From contig NZ_CP097289.1 in assembly GCF_023498005.1 (NCBI RefSeq), positions 1,550,001 to 1,614,000 of the forward strand: a stretch of DNA of 64,000 bases, written 5' to 3'. Positions 42,709-51,287 of the stretch are shown here, piece after piece. The notes below the pieces were generated by a model that worked only from the letters and a program-made list of their open reading frames with translations, had not been told where the DNA came from and ran no database searches. The first letter of the stretch is position 1; every line of letters starts with the position of its first letter. Position numbers and translations under genes: made by a program. Origin of the DNA: Streptomyces durmitorensis (GTDB lineage: Bacteria > Actinomycetota > Actinomycetes > Streptomycetales > Streptomycetaceae).

Positions 42709-45700
42709 ATGAGTTCCACGAGTCCCACCGCGCCCAGACGCGGCCCCGTCCGGCCGAGACCAGGCCCCGCCACGCCGAGCCCCTGGCTCGCGCTCATCGC
42801 CCTGCTGGCCCTCGTCATCGGCCTCGGCCTCACCGCACCGCACCGTGCGACCGCACAAGCGGATCCGAAGCCCGCAGCGGCGCCCTTCCGCGTCCTGGTC
42901 TTCTCCAAGGTCACGAACTTCCCCCACGACTCGATCCCCGCGGGCGTCGAGGCCATCAAGAAGCTCGGCGCCGAGAACGGCTTCGAAGTGGAGGCCACGG
43001 ACGACGCCACCGCCTTCACCGACGCCAATCTCGCCCGCTTCCAGGCCATCGTCTTCAACAACACCAACTCCACCCCGGAGAAGGGTGATCTGCTCGACAC
43101 CGAGCAGCGCGCGGCCTTCCAGAAGTACGTCCGCGCGGGCGGCGGCTACGTCGGCCTGCACGCAGCATCGGCCAGCGAGCGGGACTGGACCTGGTACGAG
43201 GGTCTGGTCGGCGCGATCTTCGACAAGCACCCCGAGGTGCAGACCGGGCGGGTGAAGGTGCTCGACCACGCGCACCCCTCCACCAAGGGGCTTCCGGAGC
43301 TCTGGGAGCGCACGGAGGAGTGGTACAACTGGCGCACCAATCCGACGGGCAAGGTGCACACGCTCGCGCAGGTCAAGGTGCGCGACAGCGTGACCGGCCT
43401 CGACGAGGGCGTCGACCAGCCCTGGTCCTGGTGCCAGAACTACGACGGCGGCCGCTCCTGGTACACGGCGGGCGGGCACGCCGCCTCGGCCTTCCAGGAG
43501 GAGGGCTTCCTCAAGCACATCCTCGGCGGCATCGAGTGGGCCGCGGGCAGCAAGCCCGGCGACTGCACCGCCACCAAGACCGGCGCCTTCCAGCGCACAC
43601 CGCTCGCCACGAACGACCTGGCCGACCCCTTCGAACTGGCCGTCGCGCCCGACCGCCGGGTGTTCTTCATCCAGCGCACCGGGAAGCTGAAGATCATCGA
43701 CCAGGAGACGCTGAAGGTCTCCACGGCGCTCGACTTCGACTACACGCCCGAGATGACGAGCCAGTCGGACGGACTGCTCGGCCTCGCGCTCGACCCGAAG
43801 TTCCAGGACAACCACTGGGTGTATCTCCTGAACTCCGACAAGACCGAGAAACGCATCAATCTCTCCCGCTTCACCGAGGCGGGCGGAAAGGTCGATCCGG
43901 CGTCGGAGAAGCGGCTGTTGACCATTCCCACGTGGCGTGGTGAAGGCCGGGCGAACTCGCACATGGCGGGCTCGATCGCCTTCGACAAGAGGGGCGACCT
44001 GTACATCGCTACGGGTGACAACACCGACCCCTTCGCCTCGGACGGATTCAGCCCGATCGACGAGCGCGAGGGCCGCCGCGCCTGGGACGCGCAAGGCACA
44101 TCGGGCAATACGAACGACCTGCGCGGCAAGGTCCTGCGCGTCACGCCGAAGGACGACGGGACCTATGCCGTGCCCGAGGGGAATCTCTTCGCGCCGGGGA
44201 CGGACAAGACCCGGTCCGAGATCTACGCGATGGGCATGCGCAATCCCTTCCGCATCACCACGGACCCGGTGAGCGGCGCCCTCCTCATGGCCGACTACGG
44301 GCCCGACTCGAAGAACGCAGCCCCCGACCGCGGTCCCGAGGGGACGGTCGAGTACAACCGCATCACCAAGGCGGGCAATTACGGCTGGCCCTACTGCGTC
44401 GGCGACAACACCCCGTTCAACGACTACGACTTCGCGACGAAGAAGTCGGGCGCGAAATTCGACTGCGCGAAGATCGTGAACGATTCGCCGAACAACACAG
44501 GACTGCGTGAACTGCCGCCTGCGCAGCCCGCGACCGTCTGGTACGCCTACTCCGCCTCCGAGAAGTTCCCCGAACTCGGCACGGGTGGCGGCGGACCGAT
44601 GAGCGGTCCCGTCTACGACTACGACGCGGACAACCCGTACAAGACCAAATTCCCCGAGTACTTCGAGGGGAAGTGGTTCAACTACGAGCTGACGCGGCAG
44701 TGGTTCAAGGTCTTCTCCATGCAGGAGAAGGACCAGACGTTCACCGATCCGCGCTTCGATCCCGCCAAGTCGGGCGATCTGAACTCGATCAACTCGATCT
44801 TCCCCGATCTGAAATGGAACCAGCCCTTCGACGCCGACTTCGGTCCTGACGGCGCGATGTACGTCATCGACTTCGGGCTCGGCAGCGGCACGGGCCGCGG
44901 CGGCAGCAACGAAGGCGCGGGCATCTACCGCATCGACTACGTGGCGGACGGACGGCTGCCCGACGCCCGTGTCACGGCCACTCCCGACAACGGCAGCACC
45001 CCGCTCAAGGTCACCTTCTCCAGCGCGGGTTCGGGGCTGCCGGGCGACAAGCCGGTCACGTACGCGTGGGACTTCGACGGGAACGGCACGACCGACTCGA
45101 CCGAGGCGAACCCGACGTACACCTACACCGAGAAGGGGCAGTTCAGCGCGCGTCTGAAGGTGACGGGGCCGGACGGGCTGAGCGGTCTGGCCGTGCAGGA
45201 GATCACCGTCGGGAACACCCGGCCCGTGGTGACGATCCAACAGCCGCCGAACGGCGGCACGTTCAGCTTCGGGGACACGATTCCGTTCAAGGTCAAGGTG
45301 ACGGACAAGGAGGACGGGCCGATCGACTGCAAGCGGGTCGTCGTCCAGTCCCAGCTCGGGCACGACACCCATCTGCACCCGCTGGACAACTACACCGGCT
45401 GCGCGGGCGAGATCGTCACGGACGCGGGCGACAGTCATGGCGCCGGCCAGAATCTCTACTACGGGATCACGGCCCAGTACGAGGACAAGGGCGCGTCCGG
45501 TGTGCCCGCTCTGACGGGTTCCTCCTCGCTGACCCTGCGGACCTCCTTCCGCGAGGGCGAGCACCGCACCGCCACCGGCGGCGCGCACGAGGGTGCGGTC
45601 ATCGGTGACCGCGCGGACGCCTCCGGCGGCAAACGGCTCATCGAGATCGAGGACGGCGACTGGGTGTCGTTCGACCCGGTGAACCTCAAGGGCGTCGACT

Positions 45701-46233
45701 CCCTGACGGTGGGCGCCGCTTCGGGCGGCCTCGGGGGCGACATCGAGTTCCGCGCCGGTTCTCCCACGGGCAAGCTGCTCGGCAAGGTGAGCGTGCCGAA
45801 CACGGGCGGTTGGGGCAACTTCATCTCGCCGACCACCGAACTGGCCGACCACGAGGGCACGACGAAGCTGTACGCCGTCTTCACCAACCCCGAGTGGTCG
45901 TCCGACAAGGAAGACCTCCTGACGGTCGACTGGCTGCACTTCAACGGCCCCGGAGTCGAGAAGAAGGCAGGCGCGAAGGTGACGGCCAAGGCGGCACCGG
46001 GCAGCGGCAGCGCTCCCCTCGCCGTCAAGCTCACGAGCACGGTGCAGCTCCCGGAGGGCCGCACCGCGGCCTCGTACCACTGGGACTTCGGCGACAACGC
46101 CAAGCCCACCGGCACGGAGAGCGGCAGCGCCGAGCACACGTACGCGCGCAAGGGCACGTACACGGCGCATCTGACCGTCACCGACGACAAGGGCGACACG
46201 ACGACCGGCGCTGTCCGGATCACGGCGAAGTGA
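42709..46233 (+). CDS. Secreted ThuA / sugar-dehydrogenase / PKD multidomain protein
   Basis: Secreted protein of 1,174 residues with a long signal region (about 1-50: WLALIALLALVIGLGLTAP, then ATAQA). Domains in order: ThuA-like class-I-amidotransferase fold (about 60-280: RVLVFSKVTNFPHDSI, GGGYVGLHAAS); a soluble glucose/sorbosone-dehydrogenase-like PQQ beta-propeller (about 300-745: FELAVAPDRRVFFIQRTGKLKII, DGLLGLALDPKF, RNPFRITTDP, GNYGWPYCVGD); a PKD domain (about 755-840: YAWDFDGNGTTDS); an Ig-like segment; a CBM6-like carbohydrate-binding region (about 960-1080); and a second PKD domain (about 1090-1174: YHWDFGDN). It probably acts outside the cell on sugars or glycans, with the operator upstream giving LacI control. 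Confidence 0.9.
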   Translation: MSSTSPTAPRRGPVRPRPGPATPSPWLALIALLALVIGLGLTAPHRATAQADPKPAAAPFRVLVFSKVTNFPHDSIPAGVEAIKKLGAENGFEVEATDDATAFTDANLARFQAIVFNNTNSTPEKGDLLDTEQRAAFQKYVRAGGGYVGLHAASASERDWTWYEGLVGAIFDKHPEVQTGRVKVLDHAHPSTKGLPELWERTEEWYNWRTNPTGKVHTLAQVKVRDSVTGLDEGVDQPWSWCQNYDGGRSWYTAGGHAASAFQEEGFLKHILGGIEWAAGSKPGDCTATKTGAFQRTPLATNDLADPFELAVAPDRRVFFIQRTGKLKIIDQETLKVSTALDFDYTPEMTSQSDGLLGLALDPKFQDNHWVYLLNSDKTEKRINLSRFTEAGGKVDPASEKRLLTIPTWRGEGRANSHMAGSIAFDKRGDLYIATGDNTDPFASDGFSPIDEREGRRAWDAQGTSGNTNDLRGKVLRVTPKDDGTYAVPEGNLFAPGTDKTRSEIYAMGMRNPFRITTDPVSGALLMADYGPDSKNAAPDRGPEGTVEYNRITKAGNYGWPYCVGDNTPFNDYDFATKKSGAKFDCAKIVNDSPNNTGLRELPPAQPATVWYAYSASEKFPELGTGGGGPMSGPVYDYDADNPYKTKFPEYFEGKWFNYELTRQWFKVFSMQEKDQTFTDPRFDPAKSGDLNSINSIFPDLKWNQPFDADFGPDGAMYVIDFGLGSGTGRGGSNEGAGIYRIDYVADGRLPDARVTATPDNGSTPLKVTFSSAGSGLPGDKPVTYAWDFDGNGTTDSTEANPTYTYTEKGQFSARLKVTGPDGLSGLAVQEITVGNTRPVVTIQQPPNGGTFSFGDTIPFKVKVTDKEDGPIDCKRVVVQSQLGHDTHLHPLDNYTGCAGEIVTDAGDSHGAGQNLYYGITAQYEDKGASGVPALTGSSSLTLRTSFREGEHRTATGGAHEGAVIGDRADASGGKRLIEIEDGDWVSFDPVNLKGVDSLTVGAASGGLGGDIEFRAGSPTGKLLGKVSVPNTGGWGNFISPTTELADHEGTTKLYAVFTNPEWSSDKEDLLTVDWLHFNGPGVEKKAGAKVTAKAAPGSGSAPLAVKLTSTVQLPEGRTAASYHWDFGDNAKPTGTESGSAEHTYARKGTYTAHLTVTDDKGDTTTGAVRITAK

Positions 46234-46241
46234 GGGCATCC

Positions 46242-47120
46242 ATGTCAGCCATGAAGAGATCAGGACTGAACGGGACCAGACGTGCCTTTCTCGGTACGTC
46301 GATGGGGCTCGCGGCAGCCGTCGGTACCGCACTGCCCGCGCGCGCGGGTGAGGCGTCGCGGTGCCGGCGCATCCCGCGCGGCGGCATCGGCATGCACCTC
46401 TACACGATGCGCGACGTCCTCGCACAGGACTTCGCGGGCACGCTGGAGCAGCTCGCCGACATCGGCTACGCGACCGTGGGGGTGAGCGGCCGGCACGGGA
46501 ACAGCGCGGCCGACATCCGACGGATGCTCGACGCGGTGGACCTGAAGGCGGTCCTCGAACACGTCGCGTACGACACGCTCAAGGGCAGCGGCCTGCCCCA
46601 GGCCCTCGATGATCTGCACACCCTTGGCGCGAAGTGGCCGGTGGTGCCGAGCCTGCCCGGCGCGCTGCACACGCCGGACGGATTCCGGGAAGCGGCACGG
46701 CAGTTCAACCGCATCGGACAGGCGTCGCGCGACGCGGGCCTCGGCCCTGTCCTGTTCCACAACCACGGCACGGACCATGTGGTGGTGGGCGGCACGAGCC
46801 TGTACGACATCCTCGTCACCGAGACCGACCCGCATCTGGTCGGCTTCGAACTGGACGTCTACTGGGCGGCGAAGGGCGGCGCGGATCCGGCGACGTACTT
46901 CGTACGGCACCGGCGGCGCTTCCCCGCGCTCCATGTGAAGGACATGGCGCCGGACGGCGGCTTCGCCGATGTCGGCTCGGGGACACTGGACTTCGCCGCG
47001 ATGTTCGACCACGCGCGCGTGGGCGGCGTCAAGCAGTGGCTGGTGGAGCACGACACCCCCAGCGATCCGTTCGCCACGGCACGCAACAGCTACGCCTATC
47101 TGGCGGCGCTGCGGTACTGA
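46242..47120 (+). CDS. Tat-exported sugar phosphate isomerase/epimerase-like protein
   Basis: Protein of 292 residues from ATG 46242, eight bases after the previous stop. The N-terminus carries a twin-arginine signal (TRRAFLGTSMGLAAAVGTALPARA). The mature part is a xylose-isomerase-like TIM barrel (AP_endonuc_2): RGGIGMHLYTMRDVLAQDFAGTLEQLADIGYATV, VLFHNHGTDH, VGFELDVYWAAKGGADP, ALHVKDMAP, with the metal-binding Glu/Asp/His set visible. Such exported isomerase-like proteins often occur beside ThuA and PQQ-propeller proteins in glycan or sugar utilisation loci. The 3' end overlaps the convergent acetyltransferase gene by 25 bases. Confidence 0.9.
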   Translation: MSAMKRSGLNGTRRAFLGTSMGLAAAVGTALPARAGEASRCRRIPRGGIGMHLYTMRDVLAQDFAGTLEQLADIGYATVGVSGRHGNSAADIRRMLDAVDLKAVLEHVAYDTLKGSGLPQALDDLHTLGAKWPVVPSLPGALHTPDGFREAARQFNRIGQASRDAGLGPVLFHNHGTDHVVVGGTSLYDILVTETDPHLVGFELDVYWAAKGGADPATYFVRHRRRFPALHVKDMAPDGGFADVGSGTLDFAAMFDHARVGGVKQWLVEHDTPSDPFATARNSYAYLAALRY

Positions 47121-47680
47121 CGTGCCGGGTCGTCCGGCCGGGGTGCGCCCGAACCGACCACCTTCTTAAAGAAGAGGGTCGTCGGGTGGAGCGCCCCGGC
47201 CGGGTCGGCCGCGTAGTCGGGAATGACCCCGGCCGCCGTCCAACCTCCGGTCCGGTAGAGGGACTCGGCGGGGCTGCCCGTCTCCGTGTCCAGGACCAGC
47301 AGGGTCACGCCCGCTTCGGCCGCCGCCTGTTCCGCCGTGGCCAGGAGGGTGCGGGCGAGGCCCTGCCCGCGCGCGGAGCCGTGGACCATCAGCTTGAGGA
47401 TCTCGGCGCGGTGCCTGCCGTTGGGCTTGTCCACGAAGCCGACGCTGACGGTCCCGGTGACCCGCTCGGCGTCGCGCACGGCCCAGACGGCGAGGCGTCC
47501 TTCCGCCACCGCCGGGGCCAGGCCCCGCCACCAGTCGGCTGCGGCCGTCGGGGCGAGGGGCTTGAGGAAGCCGAGGGACGATCCGCCGTCCACGACGTCG
47601 GCGAGCAGGGCACCCAAGTCGTCCGCTGCCGCGATGAGTTGTTCCGCACAGAGGCGTATCGGCGTTCGGTCATCCCTCAT
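47096..47680 (-). CDS. GNAT-family N-acetyltransferase
   Basis: Acetyltransferase of 194 residues from ATG 47680. Motif A reads ILKLMVHGSARGQGLARTLLATAEQAA (about 95-120), where RGQGLA binds acetyl-CoA, followed by VTLLVLDTETGSPAESLYRTGGWTAAGVIPDYA. The ATG overlaps the stop of the upstream regulator (ATGA), so the two are co-translated. Substrate unknown; co-occurrence with a cupin-linked HTH regulator is common for amine or antibiotic acetylation. Confidence 0.9.
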   Translation of the reverse strand: MRDDRTPIRLCAEQLIAAADDLGALLADVVDGGSSLGFLKPLAPTAAADWWRGLAPAVAEGRLAVWAVRDAERVTGTVSVGFVDKPNGRHRAEILKLMVHGSARGQGLARTLLATAEQAAAEAGVTLLVLDTETGSPAESLYRTGGWTAAGVIPDYAADPAGALHPTTLFFKKVVGSGAPRPDDPARQYRSAAR

Positions 47681-48240
47681 CGCGCGACCACCACCAGGGC
47701 GTACCGCACGGTCCGCTGCCCCACGCACCGGAACCGTGTAGGCCCCCACAGCCGGAAGCGCAGGCAGTCCCCGGCGTCCAGGGCGTGCGGGTCGCCCTGG
47801 ACGGTGACCTCCAGCGCCCCGTCGAGCACCCAGATGTGCTGCTCGATGCCGGGCACGGGAGGCCGGTCGTACGCGACGTCCGCGCCCGGTTCCAAGCGGC
47901 CCTCGACGAGTTCGCCGCGCAGCCCCGCGTGGGGCGGCGACACCGACCGCCGCACGAAGCCGGACGCGCTGTCGGTCCACACGCCCTGCTCGGCCGCGCG
48001 CACCAGCTGCGCGGGCTCGGCCTCCACCTCGCTCAGGAGCTGCGACATGGTGCGTTCGTAGACGGCGCAGAGCCGGTTCAGGAGGGACGCGGTGGGGCTG
48101 ATCTCCGCGCGTTCGGCCCGTGACAGGGTGGAGCGGCTCACGCCACTGAGGTCCGCCAACTCGCCCAGGGACCAGCCGCGTTCCGCGCGCAGCTCGGCGA
48201 GGCGGGCGGCGAGCCGGTCGTCGACGCCATCGTGTTCCAT
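47677..48240 (-). CDS. XRE-type HTH regulator with C-terminal cupin
   Basis: Regulator of about 187 residues (ATG 48240; GTG 48249 is in frame). The HTH_3 domain is RLAELRAERGWSLGELADLSGVSRSTLSRAERAEISPTASLLNRLCAVYERTMSQLL (about 11-68). A cupin_2 domain follows (about 105-175: GADVAYDRPPVPGIEQHIWVLDGALEVTVQGDPHALDAGDCLRF), the fold of ligand-sensing PuuR/HipB-like regulators. It is co-translated with the acetyltransferase that it probably controls. Confidence 0.9.
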   Translation of the reverse strand: MEHDGVDDRLAARLAELRAERGWSLGELADLSGVSRSTLSRAERAEISPTASLLNRLCAVYERTMSQLLSEVEAEPAQLVRAAEQGVWTDSASGFVRRSVSPPHAGLRGELVEGRLEPGADVAYDRPPVPGIEQHIWVLDGALEVTVQGDPHALDAGDCLRFRLWGPTRFRCVGQRTVRYALVVVAR

Positions 48241-48301
48241 ATCTGGCACGCTATCCCGAATGTGGGACGGGTGCCTAGCGCCGACCCCTGTGGCTCACAC
48301 C

Positions 48302-49135
<834 letters not shown>

Positions 49136-49149
49136 TCCTCTGCCGCCCC

Positions 49150-50178
49150 TCAGCCCTTGATCCCCTTGGCCGCGTCCCAGTACTCCGCGACGGGCTTGGC
49201 CTTCTTGACCAGGCCCGCCTCGGAGAAGACGTCGATGGTCTGCTGCCAGTCCGCCTCCGTGTTGGCGCCCGGCGCCTTCCCCTTCGTGGCGTCGGTGTGC
49301 AGCAGCGTCAGCGTGGTCTTGAACTGCTCGGACAGCACTTCCTTGGGCGGCAGCTGCTCGGACGCGCCGTCCATGGAGGCGACGGCGGGCTCCGGGCTCT
49401 TCTCGGCGGCCGCCCATGACTCGCTCACGGCGGTGGTCATGCGCTTGGCCAGATCGCCTCTGCCCTGAAGGGTCTTGGGCCCGGCGATGAGGCCGTTGGA
49501 GTAGAAGTTGAGGCCGTTCTCGGAGAAGCGCAGATACGAGACGTCCTTCTTGGCCTTGTTCTGCATGGTGGGGCCCTGGTCGCTCGCGTACCCGAGCAGC
49601 GCGTCCGTCTTGCCGGAGATCACCGCGGCGATCTTGCCCGCCGGGTCGGTGTTCTGGACCTTGACGTCGGAGAGGTCCATGCCGTTCTTCTCCAGGAAGA
49701 TCGGGAACGTCTTGGTGAGCGCGTCGCCCGCCGTGCCCGCGATCATCTTGCCCTTGAGGTCCGCGGGCGCCTTGATGCCCTGCGCGTCGAAGAACTGCAC
49801 GGAGGCGGGTGTCGTCTGGAGGAAGACCCCCAGGCTCTTCACCTTGACGCCCTGGTCGACGCCCGCGAGCACCGCCGGTGTGTCCGCCCAGCCGAAGTCG
49901 GTCTGCCCGGCGCCGGTCGCCTGCACGGTCTTCTGCGAGCCCTGGCCCGCCCTGATGTCCAGGTCGATGCCGTGCTTCTCGAAGATCTTCTCCTGCTTGC
50001 CGTAGTAGAACGGCGCGTGTTCGCCGTAGGGATACCAATTGAGCGTCAGCGTCACCTTGTCGAGCTTCTTGCCGGAGTCACTGGTGCTCGTCCTGTCGTC
50101 GTCACCGCCGCAGGCCGTCGCGGTCACCGCGACGAGGGCCAGGGGGACGATTCCGGTGAGCAGTCTGCGCGCGTGCAT
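49150..50178 (-). CDS. ABC transporter substrate-binding lipoprotein (NMT1/THI5-like)
   Basis: Lipoprotein of 342 residues. The signal peptide ends in the lipobox VTATAC, so Cys becomes the lipidated first residue. The mature protein has the NMT1/SsuA-like fold: KVTLTLNWYPYGEHAPFYYGKQEKIFEKHGIDLDI, GQTDFGWADTPAVLAG, VFLQTTPASVQFFDAQGIKAPADLKGKMI. This family binds thiamine-precursor pyrimidines, sulfonates, riboflavin or related molecules. The exact ligand cannot be told. Start ATG 50178 (AAGGG upstream). Confidence 0.92.
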   Translation of the reverse strand: MHARRLLTGIVPLALVAVTATACGGDDDRTSTSDSGKKLDKVTLTLNWYPYGEHAPFYYGKQEKIFEKHGIDLDIRAGQGSQKTVQATGAGQTDFGWADTPAVLAGVDQGVKVKSLGVFLQTTPASVQFFDAQGIKAPADLKGKMIAGTAGDALTKTFPIFLEKNGMDLSDVKVQNTDPAGKIAAVISGKTDALLGYASDQGPTMQNKAKKDVSYLRFSENGLNFYSNGLIAGPKTLQGRGDLAKRMTTAVSESWAAAEKSPEPAVASMDGASEQLPPKEVLSEQFKTTLTLLHTDATKGKAPGANTEADWQQTIDVFSEAGLVKKAKPVAEYWDAAKGIKG

Positions 50179-50250
50179 GGGACGGCCCTTCTCGCGTACG
50201 TCGAACATCGGACATGGCGGGGTGGGTGCGCCGGCACCGCGTGGTGGGTG

Positions 50251-51114
50251 TCAGTAGGCAGTGGTGGCGGCCACGTCCCTGCGGCTCGCGTGCCACGGCA
50301 GGAGCAGCTTCTCGGCGATCTCGACGAGCACGAAGAGGACGACGCCGATCAGCGACATGACGAGCAGCCCCGCGAAGAGCATCGGGGTGTCGAGATTTCC
50401 GTTGGCCTGGAGGATCACATAGCCGAGGCCTTCGTTCGCGCCGACGAACTCACCCACGACGGCGCCGGTGACGGCGAGCGTGACGGCCACCTTCAGACCG
50501 GAGAACAGGTGCGGGAGCGATGCGGGGAAGCGGATCTTGAGGAAGGTCTGCCAGGGCCGCGCGCCCATGGTGGCGGAGAGCTGGAGCATCTCCGGGTCGA
50601 CGGCCTTGAGCCCGGTCACCATCGAGATGACGACGGGGAAGAAGGCGATCAGGACGGCGATGAGGATCTTGGGGGCGATGCCGAAGCCGAGCCAGACGAC
50701 GAACAGCGGGGCGATCGCGATCTTCGGCACGACCTGGGCGAAGAGGAGGATCGGATAGAGCGTCTTCTCGACGGTCGTCGAGTAGACCATGACGACCGCG
50801 GAGAGGATGCCGACGCCCACGGCGATGAGGAAGCCGAGCAGGGTCTCGTAGGTGGTGACCCATGTGTGCTGCCACAGGTAGTCGGGCTTGTCGAGGATCA
50901 CGTCGAGGGTCGCGCCGGGCGAGGGCACGAGGTACGCCTCGACCATCTCGGTGGCGGCGATCAGCCACCAGGCCCCGAAGCAGACGAGCAGCAGGACCAG
51001 CGGACGCCAGCTCTTCTCGGCCGCCTCGGCGGTACGTTGTCGCAAGGTAGGGCGGCTACGGTCGACAACGCCTGCCGTTTTGACGGGAGTTGCCTGCAGT
51101 GCGCTCTGGCTCAC
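50251..51114 (-). CDS. ABC transporter permease (NitT/TauT type)
   Basis: Membrane permease of 287 residues from GTG 51114, which has AGGGGAG upstream; an ATG at 51132 in the same frame lacks one. About six helices, with the binding-protein-dependent transport signature EAA loop at ATMGARPWQTFLKIRFPASLPHLFSGLKVAV (about 180-210). First gene of the importer operon. Its promoter region holds the LacI-type operator at 51174-51200. Confidence 0.92.
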   Translation of the reverse strand: MSQSALQATPVKTAGVVDRSRPTLRQRTAEAAEKSWRPLVLLLVCFGAWWLIAATEMVEAYLVPSPGATLDVILDKPDYLWQHTWVTTYETLLGFLIAVGVGILSAVVMVYSTTVEKTLYPILLFAQVVPKIAIAPLFVVWLGFGIAPKILIAVLIAFFPVVISMVTGLKAVDPEMLQLSATMGARPWQTFLKIRFPASLPHLFSGLKVAVTLAVTGAVVGEFVGANEGLGYVILQANGNLDTPMLFAGLLVMSLIGVVLFVLVEIAEKLLLPWHASRRDVAATTAY

Positions 51115-51173
51115 GGTGAACTCCCCTGGCATTCAGCGAACTTCGGAGGCAGTTGCGGAGCATCGATGGTGCG

Positions 51174-51200
51174 GAAACCGCTTTCAGAAAGCGCTTTCTG
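51174..51200. promoter_or_regulatory. Tandem LacI-type operators in ABC/lacI gap
   Basis: gaaaccgctttc (51174-51185, one mismatch from the palindrome) directly followed by cagaaagcgctttctg (51185-51200, perfect). The 14-base core agaaagcgctttct equals the site at 42556-42569. Location between the importer and lacI suggests control of both. Confidence 0.8.
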
Positions 51201-51287
51201 ATAAGGTGTCCGCCACGCTAGTGACTGGCTGACCGCAGGGTCAATAGGTCGGCTCGAAGTTTCGCGGCGCGGGACGAAGGGGGCGCG

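Noticed and set aside
42670..46425. Long open frame of 1,251 codons on the minus strand opposite the ThuA gene
   Set aside because: It is antisense to a convincing multidomain gene, Val/Arg/Gly-rich with no family motif, as expected for a shadow frame in high-GC DNA.
47096..47980. Longer 294-codon version of the acetyltransferase
   Set aside because: Its extra N-terminus is Arg/Ala-rich and lies over the cupin regulator; ATG 47680 overlaps the regulator stop and begins the GNAT sequence.
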